Assembly: GCF_002008165.1 (NCBI RefSeq)
Contig: NZ_MRDM01000014.1
Coordinates: 930,001 to 994,000 of the forward strand
Source of the DNA: Rhizobium laguerreae
Lineage (GTDB): Bacteria > Pseudomonadota > Alphaproteobacteria > Rhizobiales > Rhizobiaceae
Reading direction: 5' to 3'
DNA: 64,000 nt
Shown piece by piece: positions 1 through 6,826 of the stretch (its first letter is position 1; each line of letters opens with the position of its first letter). The notes beneath the pieces were generated by a model. That model searched no databases, had not been told where the DNA came from, and saw only the letters and a program-made list of their open reading frames with translations. Made by a program: the position numbers and the translations under genes.

Positions 1-405
1 CTCGATCAGCTTCATCCAGGAAGGATGATGGCGAAGGATATAACCGATCACCAGCTTGCGCCCCGCCTTCCTGGCTGCCGCGACGACGCGCTCGGCGTCG
101 GCGACGGTGGTCGCCAGCGGCTTTTCCACGAAGACATCACAGCCCGCCTCGAAGGCGGCGACCGCATAATCGGCATGGCTGTCGGAATAGGTGTTGATCG
201 AGCAGAGGTCCGGCTTCAGCTCGGCGAGCGCCGTCGTGAAGTCGGGATGGATCGTATAGCCCTGCAGCTCGGCGGCCAGCTCCGGCGTCGAGCGGTTGAC
301 GAGACCGACGATCTCGAAGCCTGGATTGTTATGATAGGCGAGCGCATGGCTGCGGCCCATATTGCCGAGGCCGGCAACGAGCACGCGGATCGGCTTTTCG
401 GTCAC
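1..405 (-). CDS. Gfo/Idh/MocA-family NAD(P)-dependent oxidoreductase (N-terminal part)
   Basis: The first 135 residues of a dehydrogenase of the Gfo/Idh/MocA family run off the left edge of the window. The GTG start overlaps the stop of the upstream permease (GTGA). The N-terminus has a Rossmann fold with a GLGNMGRS dinucleotide loop about 10 residues in, and further on the family EKP motif (VEKPLAT) whose lysine contributes to catalysis. These enzymes oxidise or epimerise sugars and cyclitols in the cytoplasm. Its place as last visible gene of a sugar ABC operon suggests it acts on the imported sugar. The substrate cannot be named. Confidence 0.88.
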   Translation of the reverse strand, partial: MTEKPIRVLVAGLGNMGRSHALAYHNNPGFEIVGLVNRSTPELAAELQGYTIHPDFTTALAELKPDLCSINTYSDSHADYAVAAFEAGCDVFVEKPLATTVADAERVVAAARKAGRKLVIGYILRHHPSWMKLIE

Positions 406-1241
406 TTGACGGCTCCTGACGTGATGCCGCGGATCAGCTGCCGCGAGAAGATGACATAGAGGACGAGGATCGGCAGGATCGCCAGCGACAGCGCCGCCAG
501 CACCGCATTCCAGTTGGTGACGAACTGGCCGATGAAGATCTGCGAGCCGAGCGTCACCGTCTTGGTGGCCTCGGAAGGTGCGAGGATCAGTGGGAACCAC
601 AGATCGTTCCAGATCGGGATCATCGTGAACACCGCGACCGTCGCCATGGCCGGGCGCACCAGCGGCAGCACCAGCCGGAAGAAGATCGCATATTCGGACA
701 GCCCATCGATGCGGCCGGCATTCTTCAGATCGTCCGAAACCGTGCGCATGAATTCCGACAGGATGAAGATCGCCAGCGGTATGCCCTGCGCGGTATAGAC
801 GAGGATCAGCGCCGTCAGCGTATTGACGAGGCCGGCCGCCACCATGCCCTGCAGGATCGCCACCGTGCCGAGACGGATCGGGATCATGATGCCGATCGCC
901 ATGTAGAGCCCGAGCAGCATATTGCCGCGGAAACGGTATTCGGAAAGCGCAAAGGCGGCCATGGCGCCGAAGAGCAGCACCAGCAGGATCGAGACGATCG
1001 TGACGATGAAGCTGTTCTGGAAATAGGTGGCGAAATCGCCCTGCCCCAGCACCGTCTGATAGCCGACCAGACTGAAGGTCGACGGCGTCGGGATCATCAG
1101 CGGCTCGCGGAAGATCGAAGCGCGATCCTTGAACGAGTTGACGATGGTCAGGAACACCGGAAACAACGCGACCAGCGTATAGGCGCTCAGCGCCAGATGT
1201 ACGAGGCCGGTGCGGATGGGAGATGTGCGTGCCTTGGACAT
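402..1241 (-). CDS. carbohydrate ABC transporter permease, MalG type
   Basis: Inner-membrane permease of 279 residues with about six hydrophobic helices. It has the cytoplasmic EAA-like loop (NAGRIDGLSEYAIFFRLVLP) about 80 residues before the C-terminus, which docks on the ATPase. Length and C-terminal FSRQLIRGITSGAVK fit MalG/UgpE-type CUT1 permeases. It follows the MalF-type permease by 9 nt and overlaps the oxidoreductase start, so the genes are translationally linked. No ATPase gene is visible; it may lie beyond the left edge or be shared. Confidence 0.95.
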   Translation of the reverse strand: MSKARTSPIRTGLVHLALSAYTLVALFPVFLTIVNSFKDRASIFREPLMIPTPSTFSLVGYQTVLGQGDFATYFQNSFIVTIVSILLVLLFGAMAAFALSEYRFRGNMLLGLYMAIGIMIPIRLGTVAILQGMVAAGLVNTLTALILVYTAQGIPLAIFILSEFMRTVSDDLKNAGRIDGLSEYAIFFRLVLPLVRPAMATVAVFTMIPIWNDLWFPLILAPSEATKTVTLGSQIFIGQFVTNWNAVLAALSLAILPILVLYVIFSRQLIRGITSGAVK

Positions 1242-1250
1242 GCGCGCTCC

Positions 1251-2198
1251 TCAGAACTGGTAGCGACGCATGCGCCGCTGGATGACGAAGAGATAAAGCG
1301 AGACGCCGGCGAGGATGATGAGGAACATCACCGTGGCAATCGTCGCGCCCATCGAGCGGTCGCCGAGCTGAAGCTGGAAACCGAAGAAGGTGCGGTAGAG
1401 CAGCGTGCCGAGAATGTCGGTCGACATGTCAGGCCCGGCCAGCGCCCCCTGCACAGTATAGATCAGGTCGAAGGCGTTGAAATTGCCGACGAAGGTCAGG
1501 ATCGAGATGATGCCGATCGCCGGCAGAATGAGCGGCAGCTTGATTTTCCAGAACTGGGCCCAACCGGTAATGCCGTCGCATTCGGCCGCCTCGATCACCT
1601 CTTCGGGGATGCTGAGCAGTGCGGCATAGATCAGCATCATCGGAATGCCGATATATTGCCAATTCGAGATCAGCGACACCGCGATCAGCGCCGAACCGGC
1701 CTTGCCGAGCCAGGGCGCGAACAGGAATTTCAAGCCGATGAGATCGAGCATCCAGGGCGCCACGCCCCAGATCGGCGAAAGGATGAGCTTCCAGATGAAG
1801 CCGACGATGACGAAGGAGAGTAGCGTCGGCAGGAACATCGCCGTGCGGTAGAAGGCGACGCCGCGGAGCTTCGGCACCGAAAGCAGGGCGGCAAGCGCCA
1901 CACCGATCGGGTTCTGCACGCACATGTGGATGGCAAAGAAGATCAGGTTGTTGACCAGCGCATTCCAGAAATCGCGCGCCCAGCGCGCATCGCCGAACAG
2001 CACCTTGAAATTCGCCAGTCCGACGAAGGCCGGCTGCCCGTCGACCGTATTGTAGAGCGAAAGCCTGAGCGTTTCGATGAGCGGCAGCACCATGACGGCA
2101 GAATAGACGATCAGGGCTGGCAGCATGAAGACGAAGATATGCCAGCGCACCGGGCGCCTGATCGGGACGATATCGACCGTGTTGTCGGTTTCGCTCAT
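1251..2198 (-). CDS. carbohydrate ABC transporter permease, MalF type
   Basis: Membrane permease of about 315 residues, the MalF partner of the CUT1 sugar transporter. The start chosen gives MSETDNTVDIVPIRRP; an upstream start 54 nt earlier would run into the intergenic repeat. Several hydrophobic helices are visible, and the EAA loop is at EAAECDGITGWAQFWKIKLP. It sits between the binding-protein gene and the MalG-type permease, as is usual for these operons. Confidence 0.95.
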   Translation of the reverse strand: MSETDNTVDIVPIRRPVRWHIFVFMLPALIVYSAVMVLPLIETLRLSLYNTVDGQPAFVGLANFKVLFGDARWARDFWNALVNNLIFFAIHMCVQNPIGVALAALLSVPKLRGVAFYRTAMFLPTLLSFVIVGFIWKLILSPIWGVAPWMLDLIGLKFLFAPWLGKAGSALIAVSLISNWQYIGIPMMLIYAALLSIPEEVIEAAECDGITGWAQFWKIKLPLILPAIGIISILTFVGNFNAFDLIYTVQGALAGPDMSTDILGTLLYRTFFGFQLQLGDRSMGATIATVMFLIILAGVSLYLFVIQRRMRRYQF

Positions 2199-2256
2199 GG
2201 CTTTTGCCTGTTCTTGTCGACTGGCCGCAAGGTGCAGCGCAGATGGAAACATTGCG

Positions 2257-2393
2257 CCTCACCCCTGACCGTCTCTCCGGCTGCCGGGAGAAGGAACGTG
2301 CCCTGCTTTGATGCCAAGTCGGGCTGGGAGGTCGCTGCGAGTCTCCTTCTCCTCTGAAGTGGGAGAAGATGGCCGGCAGGCCGGATGAGGGGC
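2257..2393. repeat. rhizobial intergenic repeat with hairpin potential, inside the sugar ABC operon
   Basis: The ends are inverted (CCTCACCCCTGACC near 2258, CCGGATGAGGGG near 2381) and inner arms CTCTCCGGCTGCCGGGAGAAGG and CTTCTCC...GGGAGAAG can fold. Similar TTCTCCCC/GGGGAGAA palindromes occur at 29826-29964, 46291-46322 and 60607-60631. In the transcript it lies after the binding-protein stop and before the MalF start. There it could stabilise the upstream message or reduce readthrough. Confidence 0.7.
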
Positions 2394-2418
2394 GGCAAAC
2401 GCCGCCCTCCACACGCTA

Positions 2419-3678
2419 TCACTTGGCCGGCTTGTACCAGCTGTCGAGGCCGTCCTGCAGCTTCTTGGCGGCAACCGCAGGCGTATCCGTGCCGTTGATC
2501 ACGTTGGCCGATTCGACCCAGGTCTCGTTTTCGAGGTTCGGCGTGCCACGCGACAGGATCTGGTAGGTCGAGCGCACCGTCGACTTGTACGGGCCGCGCC
2601 AGGAAACGAATTCCTGAGCGAGCGGATCGGACATCTTGACCGGGGTGGAGTTCAGGCTGAAGAAGCCCGGCAACGAGTTGGCGTAGATATCAGCGAACTC
2701 CGGCGAAGCGACCCAGCTGAGGAACTTCTTGGCTTCCTCGGCATGGGTGCTCTTTGCGTTCAGGGCAACACCGATATCCGGATGGTCGGAGATGTAGCCC
2801 GTGTCGCCTGCCTTCGGAACCGGCGGCGGGAAGGCGCCCATCTTGAACTGGGCCTGGCTGTTGAACAGCGCGATTTCCCACGAACCGGCAGGATAGATCG
2901 CCGCGCGGCCGAGCGTGAACAGGTTCTGGCTGTCGGAGTAGGTCTGGGCCTCGAAGCCGTCGCCGAGATAGGGCTTCCACTTGGCAAGCTCTTCATAGGG
3001 CTTGACCCATTCGGCATCGGTCAGCTTCTGCTTGCCGGCGATCAGAGCGGCGCGGCCGTCCTCACCCTTCCAGTAGTTCGGGCCGATGTTCTGATAGCCC
3101 ATGGTAGCGGCTTCCCAGAGGTCCTTCGTGCCCATGGCGAGCGGAATGTAGGTGCCGTCGGCCTTGATCTTGTCGAGCGCTGCGTAGAACTCGTCCTGCG
3201 TCTTCGGCACGGAAATGCCGAGCTTGTCGAAGGCATCCTTGTTGTAGATGAAGCCGTGAATGACCGAAGCCATCGGCACGCAGAAGGTGGACTTGCCGTC
3301 GTCGGTGCTCCAGGCGGCCTTGGCGACCGGCGAGAAGTTCTCCATGCCAGGCAGGCTGGTGATGTCGGCGAGCTGCTTCTTGTTGAAGAGTTCGAGCGAG
3401 GCATCGAACGGACGGCAGGTGATGATATCGCCTGCGGAGCCGGCATCAAGCTTGGCGTTCAGCGAGGCGTTGTATTCGGTCGGCGCGGTCGGCGAGAAGA
3501 CGATCTTGATGCCCGGGTTCTTCGCTTCGAAGGCCGGGATGATCTTTTCCTGCCAGATCTGCAGATCGTCGTTACGCCAGCTTTCCACCGTCAGCGTGAC
3601 GTCGGCGGCATGGACGAGGCCCGCTGAAGTCAGCAGACTGGAGGCAAGCAGCAAGCTTTTCAGAGCAGTGTTTTTCAT
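2419..3678 (-). CDS. extracellular solute-binding protein of a sugar ABC transporter
   Basis: Periplasmic binding protein of 419 residues, family 1 (MalE/UgpB-like). It begins with a Sec signal peptide (MKNTALKSLLLASSLLTSAG ending about AHA|AD at residue 24), and the mature part starts VTLTVESWRNDDLQIWQ. A GGAGAGGG ribosome site precedes the ATG. It is the first gene of the leftward operon and is divergent from the kinase and regulator. The substrate is not readable from sequence; the neighbouring kinase suggests an amino sugar or related sugar, which is inference only. Confidence 0.95.
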   Translation of the reverse strand: MKNTALKSLLLASSLLTSAGLVHAADVTLTVESWRNDDLQIWQEKIIPAFEAKNPGIKIVFSPTAPTEYNASLNAKLDAGSAGDIITCRPFDASLELFNKKQLADITSLPGMENFSPVAKAAWSTDDGKSTFCVPMASVIHGFIYNKDAFDKLGISVPKTQDEFYAALDKIKADGTYIPLAMGTKDLWEAATMGYQNIGPNYWKGEDGRAALIAGKQKLTDAEWVKPYEELAKWKPYLGDGFEAQTYSDSQNLFTLGRAAIYPAGSWEIALFNSQAQFKMGAFPPPVPKAGDTGYISDHPDIGVALNAKSTHAEEAKKFLSWVASPEFADIYANSLPGFFSLNSTPVKMSDPLAQEFVSWRGPYKSTVRSTYQILSRGTPNLENETWVESANVINGTDTPAVAAKKLQDGLDSWYKPAK

Positions 3679-4018
3679 TTCCCTCTCCTGTTTTAAAGCG
3701 CCGCTAGGCGCTGTCTTCGATCTGAAACAAGCAATTGGCGTGTTTGAGGTAACACCCAATGCCCCCTTGGAGGACCGCCAGCAATGCCGGTCCCGAAAGC
3801 TCAACGGACACGAAGGCGGACGCCTGCGGCCGAACTGCGCGCCTTCCCGGCGACTGCACCAGGTGGCGAAATGATGGGGAAAGCCGATGGATGCCTGACC
3901 TTCACCACCAGCTTGACGGGCCGGCGGGTTGTCATCTCGATCATCCTCGAAGCGGTTCCGGCTTGGTTTAACTGCCGGTTTTCGTGGGCTTCGAAGTGCT
4001 GTTCCCTTTTGCCGAATT

Positions 4019-4036
4019 AATGCCAAAAAAATACCA
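4019..4036 (-). promoter_or_regulatory. candidate operator box, leftward copy
   Basis: Read on the minus strand this is TGGTATT-TTTT-TGGCATT. The two heptamers are directly repeated with an 11-bp period, so both lie on one face of the helix. The same arrangement occurs on the plus strand at 4149-4166. It faces the ABC operon, which starts 340 bp to the left. The probable ligand is the GntR-UTRA regulator encoded at 5087, by inference. Confidence 0.45.
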
Positions 4037-4148
4037 ATTGTCCAGTCGAAATTAACTTTTCGGCCTGATAAAACTCATTAAAAAATTTAATCAAGCAAAA
4101 TCAATATGATAAAAAGATCGATTTTCCGTGTCATTCCCACTTGGTAAA

Positions 4149-4166
4149 TGGTATTTTTTTGGTATT
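4149..4166 (+). promoter_or_regulatory. candidate operator box, rightward copy
   Basis: TGGTATT-TTTT-TGGTATT, 39 bp before the kinase ATG. It differs at one position from the box at 4019-4036 on the opposite strand. A third related heptamer (TGGTAAA, 4142-4148) abuts it on the left, so three half-sites are in tandem. Confidence 0.45.
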
Positions 4167-4205
4167 GTACTAAAAACCATGGGGAACGCATATTCGGAGG
4201 GCCCG

Positions 4206-5090
4206 ATGACGGAGCTTGCAATCGGCATAGACGGCGGCGGAACGAGCTGCCGGGCCGCAGTCGCGGACAGGAACGGCAATGTCATCGGCCGCGGCAAATC
4301 AGGCCCTGCCAATATCCTGTCGGATCTGGAAAACTCTCTTCTCAACATCGTCGAATCCGCCCGGCAGGCGCTAAGCGATGCCGGGCTTGCCGCTGAAACT
4401 CTTTCCTCTGTCGCAGCGGTCGTCGGCGTCGCCGGCGCCAATGTCGGCGATTACGGCAGGCGAATCGAAAAGGCCCTGCCCTTCGCCGAAGGCCGTGTCG
4501 TCACCGATGCGCTGATCGCCCTACAGGGTGCGCTCGGCGATGCCGACGGCATCGTTGGCGCCTTCGGCACAGGCTCGGTCTATAATGCCCGCAAGGATGG
4601 CCGGTTGAACGGCATCGGCGGCTGGGGTTTCGTTGTCGGCGACCAGGCAAGCGGTGCCCGCCTCGGCCGCGACCTACTGGAACGATCACTGCTTGCCCAT
4701 GACGGGGTGCGCCCGGCATCGCCGATCACCGACGCGGTCATGACCGAATACGGCAATGATCCCGAGCGCATCGTCGAATTCGCCCATTCCGCAAGACCGA
4801 AGGATTTTGCCCGTTACGCCCCCACCGTCTTCCAACATGCCGCCAAGGACGATGCCGTCGCGGACGGCATCGTCACGGATGCGGCAACGGCGATCGGCGA
4901 AAGTCTCGAAGCGCTACTCTGGCCCGAATGCCCATCGATCTGCCTGCTCGGCGGTCTTGCCGAAGCTTATGAGCCGTGGCTTTCCGAACGCTACCGGTCG
5001 CTGCTTGCCAGCCCGAAGGGCGATGCCCTGCAGGGCGCGGTGGAACTTGCGGTCAAGCTCTTAAACGACAGGCAGAGAGGTGCGGCATGA
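4206..5090 (+). CDS. BadF/BadG/BcrA/BcrD-type ATPase, likely amino-sugar kinase
   Basis: Protein of 294 residues in the ASKHA fold. The N-terminal phosphate loop is IGIDGGGTSCRAAVAD, a second loop is GAFGTGS, and GGWGFVVGDQASGARLGRD matches N-acetylglucosamine kinases of this family. GGAGG precedes the chosen ATG. Its stop overlaps the start of the GntR gene (ATGA), so the two are co-translated. It probably phosphorylates the sugar imported by the divergent ABC system. GlcNAc or a related amino sugar is the best guess from family membership. Confidence 0.88.
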   Translation: MTELAIGIDGGGTSCRAAVADRNGNVIGRGKSGPANILSDLENSLLNIVESARQALSDAGLAAETLSSVAAVVGVAGANVGDYGRRIEKALPFAEGRVVTDALIALQGALGDADGIVGAFGTGSVYNARKDGRLNGIGGWGFVVGDQASGARLGRDLLERSLLAHDGVRPASPITDAVMTEYGNDPERIVEFAHSARPKDFARYAPTVFQHAAKDDAVADGIVTDAATAIGESLEALLWPECPSICLLGGLAEAYEPWLSERYRSLLASPKGDALQGAVELAVKLLNDRQRGAA

Positions 5091-5851
5091 CCGACGACCT
5101 CGCTACCCTCCTTTCCCTGGAGCGCCTGCAGGCAGCCGGCACAGGTCCGCTCTACGTCAAGCTGCGCCGCACGCTCGAAGGAGCCGTGCGCACCGGCACG
5201 CTCGGGCACGGCGATGCGCTGCCGCCGGAACGCGACATCGCCGAATTCGCCGCCGTCAGTCGAGTCACCGTGCGCAAGGCGATCGACGAACTCGTCGCCG
5301 ATGGCCTGTTGGTGCGCCGTCACGGTTCAGGCACCTTCGTCGCCAAGCCGGTCTCCAAGGTTGAGCAGCGCCTGTCGCAGCTCACTTCCTTCACCGAAGA
5401 CATGGCGCGCCGCGGCATGTCCTCCCGCTCCGAATGGCTGCATAAAGGCGTCCACACCCCCTCGCCCGACGAGATGATGATCCTTGGCCTCGGTACCGAC
5501 GTCAAGGTTTCGCGCCTTTCCCGCCTGCGCATCGCCGACGACCAGCCGCTGGCGATCGAGAATGCCAGTGTCTCCGGCGAATTCCTGCCCGATCCCTCGG
5601 CCGTCACCAATTCGCTCTATGCCGAACTCGAACGCCTTCAGGTCCGCCCGGTGCGCGCCGTGCAGCGCATCTCCGCGACCAATATGAAGGAAGCCGACGC
5701 CCAGCTTCTCGGCGTCTCCGCGGGTGCGGCCGGCCTGTCGATCGAGCGTATCTCTTATCTCGGCTCCGGCCGCGCCGTCGAATTCACCCGCTCGCTCTAT
5801 CGCGGCGATGCCTATGACTTTGTCGCGGAGCTGACGATCGCGGTGACGTGA
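5087..5851 (+). CDS. GntR-family transcriptional regulator, HutC/UTRA subfamily
   Basis: Regulator of 254 residues. A winged helix occupies about residues 15-85 (GPLYVKLRRTLEGAVRTGTL, then PPERDIAEFAAVSRVTVRKA, ending RRHGSGTFVA). The UTRA effector domain fills about 100-245 and ends with the typical YRGDAYDFVAELT. Members sense phosphorylated sugars or small acids and repress the adjacent uptake genes. It is coupled to the kinase gene by an ATGA overlap, so it probably controls the divergent sugar operon through the boxes at 4019 and 4149. Confidence 0.93.
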   Translation: MTDDLATLLSLERLQAAGTGPLYVKLRRTLEGAVRTGTLGHGDALPPERDIAEFAAVSRVTVRKAIDELVADGLLVRRHGSGTFVAKPVSKVEQRLSQLTSFTEDMARRGMSSRSEWLHKGVHTPSPDEMMILGLGTDVKVSRLSRLRIADDQPLAIENASVSGEFLPDPSAVTNSLYAELERLQVRPVRAVQRISATNMKEADAQLLGVSAGAAGLSIERISYLGSGRAVEFTRSLYRGDAYDFVAELTIAVT

Positions 5852-5856
5852 GAGGC

Positions 5857-5891
5857 TTGAATTTATCCGAATTATACGTATAATTCGGATA
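5857..5891 (+). promoter_or_regulatory. toxin-antitoxin promoter with 28-bp perfect palindrome
   Basis: A sigma-70-like promoter TTGAAT (5857-5862), 16-bp spacer and TATAAT (5879-5884) is overlaid by a perfect 28-bp palindrome at 5864-5891. Each arm is the 14 bases TATCCGAATTATAC. The palindrome covers the spacer and -10, ending 21 bp before the antitoxin ATG. That is the layout expected of an autoregulatory operator bound by the antitoxin. Confidence 0.75.
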
Positions 5892-5912
5892 TCGTAAGTT
5901 GGAACGGGTAAG

Positions 5913-6167
5913 ATGGCTCAGACCACGGCTCTGGAATTTCAGCGTAAATTCGGCGAATTCCAGCATCAGGCGCAACGTGAACCTGTCGAGATCACCCGGC
6001 ATGGCCGTCGTGAATTCATCCTCATGTCCGCGGAACACTATGATTGGCTGAAGGCCGCCGCGCAACGGACGCACAAAACCGCCGATGCCCTCTCTGTCGT
6101 CATCGATGCCATTGAGCGCGCAGAGATGGATCCTGTCCACGCTCCTCTCGATGAATTGCTGAAATAA
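5913..6167 (+). CDS. type II antitoxin, Phd/YefM family
   Basis: Small protein of 84 residues. The N-terminal half (FQRKFGEFQHQAQREPVEIT, then RHGRREFILMSAEHYDWL) has the Phd/YefM pattern, which dimerises and binds DNA. The C-terminal half is the likely toxin-binding tail. It precedes the toxin gene by 6 bp and follows the palindromic promoter. By family it neutralises the toxin and represses its own operon. Confidence 0.85.
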   Translation: MAQTTALEFQRKFGEFQHQAQREPVEITRHGRREFILMSAEHYDWLKAAAQRTHKTADALSVVIDAIERAEMDPVHAPLDELLK

Positions 6168-6173
6168 CATCGC

Positions 6174-6602
6174 ATGGCGTCGCTTCCCGAACCGAGGCCG
6201 GGCTTGGTCGTGCGCTACGATTACCTCTGGTCGCGCGAAGCATTGGCGGGTCGCGACCAGGGCAAGGACAGACCAGCCTGTCTCGTCGCGGCAAGCGATA
6301 GCCTCGCCAATCCTCGCTACGTCGTCCTGTTGCCGATCACGCACACCCCGCCTTCAGGCGAAACGGTCGGAATCGAAATCCCGCCGAAGGTGAAGCAGGC
6401 AATCGGTCTGGATGATGAGCCGAGTTGGGTTATCATCTCGGAATACAATATCGATGAATGGCCGAATGGCGGACTTTCGCCAGTGCCCGGCAGCGGAGGA
6501 ATACTCGCTTATGGCTTCATTCCGCCTGGACTTTTTGCAACGATTAAGGCGAGATTTCTTGACCTCGCCAAGGCAAAGAAAACTGAGCCCGTTCGCCGCT
6601 AA
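6174..6602 (+). CDS. PemK/MazF-like toxin
   Basis: Protein of 142 residues. The N-terminus (PGLVVRYDYLW) and the following DRPACLVAAS strand, then VVLLPITHTPP, resemble the beta-barrel core of PemK/MazF-type endoribonucleases. The spacing to the antitoxin (6 bp) supports a toxin-antitoxin operon. Family assignment rests on these strands. Pairing with a Phd/YefM antitoxin rather than a MazE/PemI type is a less usual combination. The ribonuclease activity is inferred. Confidence 0.7.
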   Translation: MASLPEPRPGLVVRYDYLWSREALAGRDQGKDRPACLVAASDSLANPRYVVLLPITHTPPSGETVGIEIPPKVKQAIGLDDEPSWVIISEYNIDEWPNGGLSPVPGSGGILAYGFIPPGLFATIKARFLDLAKAKKTEPVRR

Positions 6603-6656
6603 AGCGTGTCGCAACCCTTCAGATTCGCTCCTCGCCCTTTAGGTCTCTGTTTTTAT

Positions 6657-6701
6657 GCATGTCGTTACCGCGAAACCGCAGCAATTTTTTGTGAGACCTG
6701 C
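6657..6701. repeat. degenerate copy of a rhizobial REP-like element
   Basis: GCATGTCGTTACCGCGAAAC and the following bases align with GCATGTCGTTGTCGCAAAAC at 25130-25174 with scattered differences. The element is an imperfect inverted repeat. It lies between the convergent toxin and metH genes. Confidence 0.55.
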
Positions 6702-6734
6702 TCCAGATTAAGTTCGGCGATATGATTTTCACAT

Positions 6735-6781
6735 TCATTTTCAAAAACATGAAGCCGGAAAGTGAATCACTTTCCGGCTTC
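6735..6781 (-). terminator. rho-independent terminator of metH
   Basis: The arms GAAGCCGGAAAGTG and CACTTTCCGGCTTC (6751-6781) form a near-continuous stem with a tiny loop. On the minus strand the stem is followed by ATGTTTTTGAAAATG, a U-rich tract. It lies 46 bp past the metH stop. Confidence 0.75.
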
Positions 6782-6826
6782 CTCATTTCTTGAATCACTT
6801 TGTCAGCGGACGATGCCAACGGCTGA

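Larger units (their letters stand above)
3679..4205. other. divergent intergenic region of the sugar locus
   Basis: No convincing gene lies in these 527 bases. The right half (4010-4170) is much more AT-rich than the surroundings and should hold the promoters for the leftward ABC operon and the rightward kinase. It contains the mirrored 18-bp boxes listed separately. Confidence 0.7.
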
